A stretch of DNA of 5,371 nucleotides from Methanobacteriota archaeon (lineage in GTDB: Archaea; Methanobacteriota; Methanobacteria; Methanobacteriales; Methanobacteriaceae), in the NCBI GenBank assembly GCA_023430285.1, contig JAEZAV010000021.1, forward strand, positions 1 to 5,371, read 5' to 3'. The number at the start of each line of letters is the position of its first letter. The first letter of the stretch is position 1. A program made the translations under genes and the position numbers. The notes under the pieces were generated by a model that had not been told where the DNA came from, made no database searches, and was given only the letters and a program-made list of their open reading frames with translations. Of the stretch, positions 1 through 5,328 are shown in pieces.

Positions 1-95
1 ACGTTCAGGTAAAGTAACCTAGCTGCCCTATCTTCTGCAATTAATGTTCTTAGAGCCATTAATAGTACAATGATACCTAATATTTCGATTAGCAT
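1..95 (-). CDS. ehaC: EhaC, energy-converting hydrogenase A subunit C (5' part only; runs off the left edge)
   Basis: Only the first 31 codons are in the window. The protein begins MLIEILGIIVLLMALRTLIA and continues EDRAARLLYLN. It has one hydrophobic segment (about residues 2-20) followed by a charged turn, as in the small membrane subunit EhaC (I recall this family as DUF2109). EhaC is an integral-membrane part of the Eha [NiFe] hydrogenase of methanogens, which uses the ion gradient to reduce ferredoxin with H2. The ATG at 95-93 is supported by an AGAGGT ribosome binding site at 110-105 with a 9-nt spacer. The gene follows ehaB after 56 nt on the same strand, matching the usual order ehaA-ehaB-ehaC. 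The identification rests on a short N-terminus plus gene order. Confidence 0.75.
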   Translation of the reverse strand, partial: MLIEILGIIVLLMALRTLIAEDRAARLLYLN

Positions 96-104
96 TATAT
101 TATA

Positions 105-110
105 ACCTCT
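105..110 (-). promoter_or_regulatory. Ribosome binding site of ehaC
   Basis: The minus strand reads AGAGGT, then TATAATATA, then ATG. It pairs well with the CCUCC core at the 3' end of archaeal 16S rRNA and fixes the ehaC start at position 95. Confidence 0.6.
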
Positions 111-151
111 GAATTCTTTATAGGATTGGTTGATTGCATGTTTTTAACATC

Positions 152-655
152 CTATGTAAGTTCGGTGTACCTTCCCATTTTCTTCGCAATTTTACCCAAT
201 AATTTGGATGCGAGTGGATGGTGAAGTCCCTGTATCGTGACAATAGCTAAAACCATACCAACTATGAAATATTCCGGCCCTATTCCTATGAAAGATGCCA
301 GATATATTATGACTGTTATTGTTAGTGCTCCAATTGTTCCAGCGTATCCTGGATCTGCACACAATCTGTTACCGAAGTAAACGAGTGCAGCTGCAATTAA
401 TCCCCCTTCTGGTGTGCCTATGGTAAAGCATGCAGCAGATGCTAGAAGTGTTCCTGCTGATGCATCAGGAGAACATACAATATTTCCCTGGAAAAATCCA
501 CCTGCAAGATCTCCGCCTCTCTTCTTAACTGCCCTTCCTATCACATCTGCACCTTTAACACCGGGTGCTTCAGGAAGCCCCATCCAAGTATCAATAATTA
601 CAAAGTTCAACCAGGAGAGTCCAGCTGCTATTGCAATGGCAAGAATTTCATTCAT
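152..655 (-). CDS. ehaB: EhaB, energy-converting hydrogenase A subunit B (membrane subunit)
   Basis: A 167-residue integral membrane protein that I recognise as EhaB of the Eha [NiFe] hydrogenase, the complex that couples the transmembrane ion gradient to ferredoxin reduction by H2. Hydrophobic segments lie at about residues 3-22, 64-78, 84-96, 105-124 and 126-143. Between the first two is a long polar loop with a basic stretch (RAVKKRGGDL, 41-50). Gly/Ala/Pro-rich motifs follow (CSPDASAGT at 61-69, GTPEGG at 80-85, CADPGYAGT at 99-107), and the C-terminus is short and basic. Cysteines are at 61, 76 and 99; I cannot say whether any binds a cofactor. The ATG at 655 overlaps the ehaA stop by one base (TAATG), which suggests translational coupling. 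GGAGGA at 667-662 supports this start. Length and gene order agree with the family, and the gene looks intact. Confidence 0.85.
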   Translation of the reverse strand: MNEILAIAIAAGLSWLNFVIIDTWMGLPEAPGVKGADVIGRAVKKRGGDLAGGFFQGNIVCSPDASAGTLLASAACFTIGTPEGGLIAAALVYFGNRLCADPGYAGTIGALTITVIIYLASFIGIGPEYFIVGMVLAIVTIQGLHHPLASKLLGKIAKKMGRYTELT

Positions 656-951
656 TATGATTCCTCCATAACAGGTTCAGGGAGTACTCTTTCTAGGATG
701 TATTTGGAGAATAATGCAGTTATTATTCCTATAATAGCTGCCACCAACAGCCCATCCACACCAAGTTTGAAAACCATCGCACTAAAACCGAGTGCAAGTA
801 TTGCTGTAGGGAATACTATGCTGATAGTCCAGGATTGTCTCATTGGCCTTTCAGGAAGAAGTGGTATTCTTAAAAGTAATCCAACGACAATGGATGATAT
901 CACTGCAACTGCATAGCTTGAGATCAAGATCACATTAGCATGAATAATCAT
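655..951 (-). CDS. ehaA: EhaA, energy-converting hydrogenase A subunit A (small membrane subunit, first gene of the operon)
   Basis: A 98-residue protein with three predicted membrane helices (about residues 5-27, 42-61 and 66-84). The loop LLPERPMRQSWTISIVFPTA (31-50) matches what I remember of EhaA from Methanobacteriales. EhaA is a small integral-membrane subunit of the Eha hydrogenase and is normally the first gene of a long operon. That fits its position here, with a 260-bp non-coding spacer upstream and ehaB joined directly downstream. The ATG at 951-949 is the only sensible start. It is preceded by AAAGGTTGAT (970-961), which resembles the complement of the 16S rRNA tail, with a spacer of about 9 nt. 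The acidic C-terminus (PEPVMEES) ends at a TAA sharing its last base with the ehaB start codon. Confidence 0.83.
   Translation of the reverse strand: MIIHANVILISSYAVAVISSIVVGLLLRIPLLPERPMRQSWTISIVFPTAILALGFSAMVFKLGVDGLLVAAIIGIITALFSKYILERVLPEPVMEES
662..667 (-). promoter_or_regulatory. Ribosome binding site of ehaB, inside the end of ehaA
   Basis: The minus strand reads GGAGGA, a 6-nt spacer, then ATG. It lies within the last ehaA codons, as expected for translationally coupled genes. Confidence 0.7.
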
Positions 952-1083
952 GATAAAACATCAACCTTTGGGTATTTATATTTTTGTATTTGAACATTGT
1001 TCAATTGTTAATAAAAATTCTATAGTCGGGTATTATTATGTTAATTATTTATGAAAAATATTTAACATTATACTTATTTCTTT
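952..1083 (-). promoter_or_regulatory. Probable promoter and leader region of the eha operon
   Basis: No gene is visible in this A+T-rich stretch upstream of ehaA. TATA-like elements on the minus strand include TTTTTATTAA near 1016-1007 and AAATATAAATA near 984-974. The element at 984-974 would place a start site (about 25 nt downstream) almost on the ATG, which does not fit the ribosome binding site at 970-961. The element near 1016-1007 would give a leader of about 30-35 nt and fits better. The palindrome at 990-1004 would then sit between TATA and start site. The exact start cannot be fixed from sequence. Confidence 0.4.
990..1004. promoter_or_regulatory. Perfect 15-bp palindrome upstream of ehaA (candidate operator)
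   Basis: TTGAAC-ATT-GTTCAA has six-base arms and a three-base centre. It starts 38 bp upstream of the ehaA start codon. Size and symmetry suit a dimeric helix-turn-helix repressor. The half-sequence TTGTTCAAT (997-1005) recurs exactly at 1165-1173 in the same spacer. No regulator is identified, and short palindromes arise by chance in A+T-rich DNA. Confidence 0.35.
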
Positions 1084-1091
1084 AAAAAAAA
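1084..1091 (-). terminator. T8 tract, likely terminator of the DUF2206 gene
   Basis: The minus strand carries eight consecutive T residues about 120 nt past the stop codon of the gene at 1212-3581. Archaeal RNA polymerase commonly terminates at such T-runs without a hairpin. It is the longest T-run on this strand between that gene and ehaA, so it probably separates the two transcription units. Readthrough into eha cannot be excluded. Confidence 0.5.
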
Positions 1092-1211
1092 TTACAATAA
1101 ATTGTATATTGGATTGATTTAATATTGCCTCCGTAATAAATATTCATTAATATGTCACATAGGGTTGTTCAATGAATCAATAGGTAATGTTTGTGTTCTT
1201 GTAGTATTAAG

Positions 1212-3581
1212 TTAACTATAATAAACCCTTGAATCACCATCATCAAACACTGTACTTTTTGGATCAACAATAACACTCATGTTAAGATAAACTCTGTTTC
1301 TATCATTCATACCGGTGTAACCAGTTAAATAGTAATTATTAATGTCGAGTTTTCGCTGGTAGATATACGAATTATCAGGATCGTAACTTGTAAAGTCGGT
1401 CACACCATTTTCTAAAGCTATTTTATCCAACGAGAAGATGTACCTGTTAAATATGAACCTTCCATAAACATCGGCATAAATACTGTTTGATACCCTGTTC
1501 TCTGAAAGCCAGTGGGCCGAAGCAGCTTCAGCTGAGTTGAAAAGTGGATAGTAATCAGATTCTAAATTACCATTACTCAACGACATGGGCACAGAAGTAT
1601 CAGAAACCACACTCGCAAGACCAGCATTAAACACAAAAAAAATCGCCAAAAAAACAGTGAAAATCTTCATTGGAAGAGAATCTCCAAGATCACGCCCTTT
1701 GAAACCCTGGGCAAAGGATCCACACACCTTGATACTCCCATAGACACAAAACAAGGCCAGAACCAAGAAAGTGATTTCGTAGATCCTGGTCATGTTAAAA
1801 GCAGCCCGGAATGAAGGCAGTAAAAACCCTGCCATAAGCATTACAAATGACATAACAGCAAAGGCCAAATACTTGAATTGAAACTTCTTAACCTTCATCT
1901 CGATGAAGAAAAAGAAAAAGCCCATGATGGTAAAGAAAACCACAACAAAATTCATGTACCTTAAAACACTCACTATCCAAGTTTTAAAAGGCCCCACAGT
2001 CAGTGTTAAAATTAGGAAAACAGCAACACTCACACCAACCACAATACGATAATCCAGCCAATCAGCAAATTTAATGATCCTATCCTCGTAGGATTCCAAC
2101 TGCCTCTCAAGCTTAACAAACAAGTACAACACCCCAACCAAAACCACAACCACCAGGGCGAAAATTCCAATGAGTGCAAAAACTAAAATATCACCAGAAC
2201 CACCAACGTAGTGGCCTACCATCTGGGTCACATTTAAAAACACAACACCCAGAACATCAGTGATAGATTTAAGGGCAAAACCCTGGGCATAAGTACCGTA
2301 CCAGAGATAGGCCGCCATGGCAGTGAAAAGAGTTAAAAATATCAACAAAACCAAGTTGTTAGGACTGTTAAAACCTAAGGTCTTTCTAGACAAACCAAAC
2401 CTGGAAATGTTGTAGACCAACATGAGAAACGTCACGCCCAAAATACAGATAAGGAAGAAGTAAGTTAAAGAATAATGGGAAACAACCAAACAAAGGCTGA
2501 AAATCGTTAAAAGCACCACAAATGATGGTTTATATTTTCTCTCAAGAATCAACAACAAGAGAAGAACCATGAAAAATTCAGCGGTCATCTCCCTTGAAAT
2601 AGTAACCAGTTCTATGAAAAAAGTGTTGAAGGACACGAAGAGAAACACCGCGAGAAAAGCAAGCTTAGAACTATCAACCTGTGACCTGAATATTTTATAG
2701 AGTCCCAATGGCATCAAGGAAAATATGAATGGATAAACCAGCTTAAAAACATGGTCAAGATCAACGTGGGTGAACAACGAGTAAACAGGAGCCACCATCA
2801 CAATACTCAACAAGGCATTGTAGGCATCAGGAAGGGAAAAATTCCATGAAGAATAATTCAAAACCAGATTAGCCAGATAAAACTCGTTTTGCACATCCCA
2901 ACCCCAAACCATGGAAGAGATGAGGGAACTTGAATAGAGAAGTGATATGGATACTACCCAAACAGCAAATATATGGAACTTCTCAGGAATACCATCGTAA
3001 ACCACCAAAAACAGAACAAAAACAATTAAAACCAGTAAAAAAGCCGTTAGAATATTATTAGAATCAAAATTCATCAAATATGAACCGAACACAGCTAAAA
3101 ATGGCAGTAAACAAAGAAATAGAAAGCTGGGATTGTAGAGTTTACCAATATCCACAGAGCTACCAGAATCACCAGGCTGAAACTTCCCATCCCTCAAAAA
3201 CGACAGCAAACACAGCACCAGCACCAGGACTGTGAAGCAAACACCCAGATTCAAAAGTGTCAGTGGAGATTCCACACCCAAAACCGGGAGACAGATATTC
3301 ATGAGGTAACCCGTGAACATCACAACAAACAAACTCAGCCCAACACCGTACAAAAGAGATTTAACACTTCCAAGATGGTGCAGCCTCAAAATCCTCAGGA
3401 TCAAATACCCCGGAACAAAACTAAGATAAACAAAACCAATTAAAGAAGTGAGCACAGGTACAATAACTCCATTCAAGCTTAGAAACAAACTTAGAAGCAT
3501 TAAAATTTGCATCAAGATAACTAGCTTGACAAACTTAGAGAACTTCCAATCATTCATTTCCAGGGGATTGCTAGCCAACAT
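1212..3581 (-). CDS. DUF2206-family polytopic membrane protein, GT-C glycosyltransferase-like
   Basis: A 789-residue protein with roughly 18-20 predicted membrane helices (residues about 17-657) and a C-terminal soluble part of about 130 residues (658-789). I recognise the pattern of DUF2206, a family of uncharacterised membrane proteins frequent in methanogens. The N-terminal module (about 38-130) contains LSFVPGYLILRIL (53-65) and LLYGVGLSLFVVMFTGYLMN (77-96), much like the membrane module of DUF1616 proteins. Next come an acidic loop motif GWDVQNEF with D229 and E233, TISREMTAEF (327-336) and SHYS (368-371). Polar and acidic residues in outer loops between many helices recall GT-C enzymes, which transfer sugars from lipid-linked donors outside the membrane. 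Catalysis is inference. ATG 3581 is kept as the start, but neither it nor the in-frame ATG at 3557 has a good Shine-Dalgarno site. A leaderless message is possible. The gene looks intact. Confidence 0.78.
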   Translation of the reverse strand: MLASNPLEMNDWKFSKFVKLVILMQILMLLSLFLSLNGVIVPVLTSLIGFVYLSFVPGYLILRILRLHHLGSVKSLLYGVGLSLFVVMFTGYLMNICLPVLGVESPLTLLNLGVCFTVLVLVLCLLSFLRDGKFQPGDSGSSVDIGKLYNPSFLFLCLLPFLAVFGSYLMNFDSNNILTAFLLVLIVFVLFLVVYDGIPEKFHIFAVWVVSISLLYSSSLISSMVWGWDVQNEFYLANLVLNYSSWNFSLPDAYNALLSIVMVAPVYSLFTHVDLDHVFKLVYPFIFSLMPLGLYKIFRSQVDSSKLAFLAVFLFVSFNTFFIELVTISREMTAEFFMVLLLLLILERKYKPSFVVLLTIFSLCLVVSHYSLTYFFLICILGVTFLMLVYNISRFGLSRKTLGFNSPNNLVLLIFLTLFTAMAAYLWYGTYAQGFALKSITDVLGVVFLNVTQMVGHYVGGSGDILVFALIGIFALVVVVLVGVLYLFVKLERQLESYEDRIIKFADWLDYRIVVGVSVAVFLILTLTVGPFKTWIVSVLRYMNFVVVFFTIMGFFFFFIEMKVKKFQFKYLAFAVMSFVMLMAGFLLPSFRAAFNMTRIYEITFLVLALFCVYGSIKVCGSFAQGFKGRDLGDSLPMKIFTVFLAIFFVFNAGLASVVSDTSVPMSLSNGNLESDYYPLFNSAEAASAHWLSENRVSNSIYADVYGRFIFNRYIFSLDKIALENGVTDFTSYDPDNSYIYQRKLDINNYYLTGYTGMNDRNRVYLNMSVIVDPKSTVFDDGDSRVYYS

Positions 3582-3606
3582 GGTACCGAAACAGATTATA
3601 TCATAA

Positions 3607-3628
3607 TAATATTTATCATTAAATATTA
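3607..3628. promoter_or_regulatory. 22-bp inverted repeat at the DUF2206 promoter
   Basis: Perfect nine-base arms TAATATTTA and TAAATATTA flank TCAT. The element lies 26-47 bp upstream of the ATG at 3581. That is where an archaeal TATA box would sit if transcription began at or next to that ATG. It could be a TATA/operator overlap bound by a dimeric regulator. Because it is nearly pure A+T, chance symmetry is a real alternative. Confidence 0.4.
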
Positions 3629-3760
3629 ATCAGCATTTTTTAAACAATTTTTTAAAGCCAGAATCAACCTGCACAATCCACCAAAATAAGGGTTCCAAAA
3701 TCTTGATACCCCATAATTCAACTTCAAATCCAAGCCAACCAAGCAAATCATCATTACCAT
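3626..3760 (-). CDS. Doubtful 44-residue ORF upstream of the DUF2206 gene
   Basis: The minus strand is open from ATG 3760 to TAA 3626, directly after an in-frame TAG. The product is hydrophobic and basic, with a middle reading YGVSRFWNPYFGGLCRL (residues 16-32) and a short basic C-terminus ending KNAD. I do not recognise it. There is no Shine-Dalgarno site, but the TATAAATA element at 3784-3777 lies about 20-25 bp upstream, a spacing that would suit a leaderless message. It ends 44 nt before the DUF2206 start codon on the same strand, so it could be a small leader protein, a gene remnant or chance. Confidence 0.2.
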   Translation of the reverse strand: MVMMICLVGLDLKLNYGVSRFWNPYFGGLCRLILALKNCLKNAD

Positions 3761-3774
3761 CTATTTTCCATCAG

Positions 3775-3786
3775 AATATTTATAAC
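3775..3786. promoter_or_regulatory. TATA-like element readable in both directions
   Basis: The plus strand reads AATATTTATAAC and the minus strand GTTATAAATATT, which contains the canonical TATAAATA. Read rightward it would start RNA near 3805, giving the gene at 3918 a leader of about 110 nt. Read leftward it would start RNA near 3757, at the ATG of the 44-codon ORF. Orientation cannot be decided by eye. Confidence 0.4.
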
Positions 3787-3906
3787 AGTGGTAAAGGAAT
3801 AATATGAAGAGTGGACATAATAAATTACAAAGACAATATTATTCTATAGAGACAATGTCTTTTAATTAATTTGTAAAAAATTATCTAAAAAAGATTAAAT
3901 TTCAAT

Positions 3907-3912
3907 AAGGTG
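3907..3912 (+). promoter_or_regulatory. Ribosome binding site of the DUF1616-type gene
   Basis: AAGGTG is followed by TATCA and ATG at 3918. It matches the AGGTG part of the archaeal Shine-Dalgarno consensus and supports that start, though the spacer is short. Confidence 0.6.
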
Positions 3913-3917
3913 TATCA

Positions 3918-4343
3918 ATGAAGTTTGATAAAGTAGCATCACTAATCCTTCTAATTTTACTGGCAGCATCCATAGTTACTGTAATATACATAACAGTAAA
4001 CCCACAATCTGGAGAAAAATTCACAGAATTTTACATCCTAGGAGAAAATGGCAAAGCTGGAAACTATCCCTCAAACCTTACACTGGGAGAAACAGGAAAC
4101 TTAACAATGGGAATTGTTAACAGAGAACAAAACACAACCAGCTACGAACTAGTGGTCCAACTAAACGGTACAAAACTCTACAACAACACATTTACCCTAA
4201 CAAAAAATCAAACCAAAGAAATACCATTCAACTTCACAACAACAACCACTGGACAAAATCAGAAAATGGAATTCATGCTGTACAAATTACCAGACAACAC
4301 CAATGTCTACAGATCACTGAACTTGTACATAAATGTGAAATAA
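3918..4343 (+). CDS. Short DUF1616-type surface protein with one N-terminal membrane anchor
   Basis: A 141-residue protein. Residues 6-27 form a single membrane helix or uncleaved signal anchor. The remainder (28-141) is a polar domain predicted to be extracellular and beta-rich. EKFTEFYILGENGKAGNYPS (33-52), GIVNRE (65-70) and the end FMLYKLPDNTNVYRSLNLYI match the extracellular half of DUF1616 proteins, a family of unknown function in archaea. The usual multi-helix membrane half is absent. There are seven N-X-S/T sequons (N53, N61, N72, N83, N89, N97, N105), so the domain may be heavily N-glycosylated. The ATG at 3918 has a ribosome binding site. The epimerase gene starts 37 nt after the stop on the same strand, so the two are probably co-transcribed. 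A role as a cell-envelope glycoprotein is inference. Confidence 0.75.
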   Translation: MKFDKVASLILLILLAASIVTVIYITVNPQSGEKFTEFYILGENGKAGNYPSNLTLGETGNLTMGIVNREQNTTSYELVVQLNGTKLYNNTFTLTKNQTKEIPFNFTTTTTGQNQKMEFMLYKLPDNTNVYRSLNLYINVK

Positions 4344-4368
4344 TACTAGAGTAAAACTGGACACCATA

Positions 4369-4374
4369 GAGGAT
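4369..4374 (+). promoter_or_regulatory. Ribosome binding site that decides the epimerase start
   Basis: GAGGAT directly abuts the upstream in-frame ATG at 4375, leaving no room for initiation there. Its GAGG core is 8 nt before the second ATG at 4381. The start is therefore placed at 4381, giving MKNKKIVVTGG as the N-terminus. Confidence 0.7.
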
Positions 4375-4380
4375 ATGCAA

Positions 4381-5319
4381 ATGAAGAATAAGAAAATAGT
4401 CGTGACAGGCGGCCTAGGATTCATAGGATCCCATCTTGTGGAGAAATTCGTTGACAACAACGAGGTGGTCATAGTAGACAACCAGTCAACAGGAACCATA
4501 GAAAACATCAAAGAACTAGACATATCAAGAATAGACACCACCTTTGGAAGCATCAACGACTTGAACCTCGAAGAAATATTCGAAGGAACAGACTACGTAT
4601 TTCATCTGGCAGCAGTAACAAGCGTGCCCCAAAGTGTAGAAGACCCTGTTAAATCCAACGAAGTAAACATAACAGGCACACTCAAAGTGCTGGAAGCCGC
4701 GAGAAAAACAGGTGTGAAAAAATTAGTGTTCAGCTCCTCATCAGCAGTATACGGAGAAACAGAGGTACTCCCAATATCAGAAGAAGTACCAATCAACCCA
4801 CTATCACCCTACGCAGTGAGCAAAGCCACAGCAGAACTGTACTGCAACGTGTACTCCGAAATATACGACCTTCCAACCACCTGCCTCAGATACTTCAACG
4901 TCTTCGGACCAAAACAGGATCCAAACTCACAGTACGCAGCAGTGATACCAATATTCATAAACAAACTCCTGAAAAATGAAAGACCAACCATCTACGGAGA
5001 TGGAGAACAAACCAGGGATTTCGTGTCTGTGGAGCGTGTGGTAGAGGCCAACGAACTCGCAGCAAAATCAGGTGAAACAGGAGTGTTCAACATAGGACTT
5101 GGAAAAAGCACATCCATAAACCAGCTGTTTGAACTGGTAAAGGAATGTGTGAAAAAGGATATGGAACCAGTCTACGAACCAGCACGTTCAGGAGAAATAA
5201 AACATTCAGTTGCAGATGTATCCAAAGCCAAAGCCATAGGATTTAATCCAGAAGCTGAATACCAAGAAGATCTCATAAAAACCATAGACAGCATAGCCTA
5301 CAACATGTTCAACAAATAA
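4381..5319 (+). CDS. NAD-dependent nucleotide-sugar 4-epimerase (GalE/Gne-like, extended SDR family)
   Basis: A 312-residue cytoplasmic enzyme of normal length. The Rossmann signature TGGLGFIGSH (9-18, G10-x-x-G13-x-x-G16) and D33 at the end of the second strand indicate NAD binding. HLAA (75-78), SSSAVYG (119-125) and Y144-AVS-K148 form the extended-SDR active site, with Y144 as base, K148, and S119 or S120. RYFNVFGP (170-177), YGDGEQTRDF (205-214), FNIGLGKS (236-243) and RSGEIKHSVAD (269-279) are substrate-side motifs of UDP-sugar epimerases. PKQDPNSQYAAVIP (177-190) resembles the UDP-N-acetylhexosamine 4-epimerase branch (WbpP-like) as I remember it, so UDP-GlcNAc/GalNAc is a candidate substrate besides UDP-Glc/Gal. 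A dehydratase is less likely. The upstream ATG at 4375 is rejected because the ribosome binding site touches it. The gene follows the DUF1616 gene after 37 nt, suggesting supply of sugar donors for surface glycans. Confidence 0.82.
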   Translation: MKNKKIVVTGGLGFIGSHLVEKFVDNNEVVIVDNQSTGTIENIKELDISRIDTTFGSINDLNLEEIFEGTDYVFHLAAVTSVPQSVEDPVKSNEVNITGTLKVLEAARKTGVKKLVFSSSSAVYGETEVLPISEEVPINPLSPYAVSKATAELYCNVYSEIYDLPTTCLRYFNVFGPKQDPNSQYAAVIPIFINKLLKNERPTIYGDGEQTRDFVSVERVVEANELAAKSGETGVFNIGLGKSTSINQLFELVKECVKKDMEPVYEPARSGEIKHSVADVSKAKAIGFNPEAEYQEDLIKTIDSIAYNMFNK

Positions 5320-5328
5320 AATAAATAA

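Larger units (their letters stand above)
3582..3917. promoter_or_regulatory. 336-bp divergent control region between the DUF2206 gene and the DUF1616/epimerase genes
   Basis: The region separates two outward-reading transcription units and must hold both promoters. It contains a 22-bp interrupted palindrome (3607-3628), a direct repeat TTTTTTAAA at 3636-3644 and 3648-3656 with a 12-bp step, a TATA element readable on both strands (3775-3786), and the small palindrome AGACA-A-TGTCT (3850-3860). The stretch 3657-3770 is less A+T-rich than the rest and contains a doubtful minus-strand ORF of 44 codons. I see no tRNA, rRNA or CRISPR structure. Confidence 0.55.

Noticed and set aside
414..671. Open frame on the plus strand opposite ehaB
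   Set aside because: It is antisense to a well-supported Eha gene, has no ribosome binding site, and its product resembles no family.
698..916. Open frame on the plus strand opposite ehaA
   Set aside because: It is a shadow of the real minus-strand gene.
3725..3749. Short direct repeats CAAATC and CCAAGC in the spacer
   Set aside because: They are only 6-bp units with two copies each, expected in such biased sequence; no CRISPR or integration structure is evident.
3740..3757. C-box-like ATGATGA on the minus strand, suggesting a C/D box RNA
   Set aside because: No CTGA D or D' box lies at suitable spacing and there is no terminal stem, so a guide RNA is not supported.
3657..3806. Plus-strand frame open through the divergent spacer
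   Set aside because: It has no start codon or ribosome binding site, and its Ser/Pro/Asn-rich composition looks like translated spacer.
3804..3869. 21-codon plus-strand ORF with an AAGGA site before it
   Set aside because: It is too short to judge, its product resembles no family, and the transcription start may lie at or after its ATG; kept only as a remark on the leader.
4314..4991. Three minus-strand open frames (4314-4556, 4602-4796, 4809-4991) opposite the epimerase
   Set aside because: They are antisense to a gene with a complete SDR motif set and no frame disruption; low-complexity Ser/Thr-rich products are typical of shadows.
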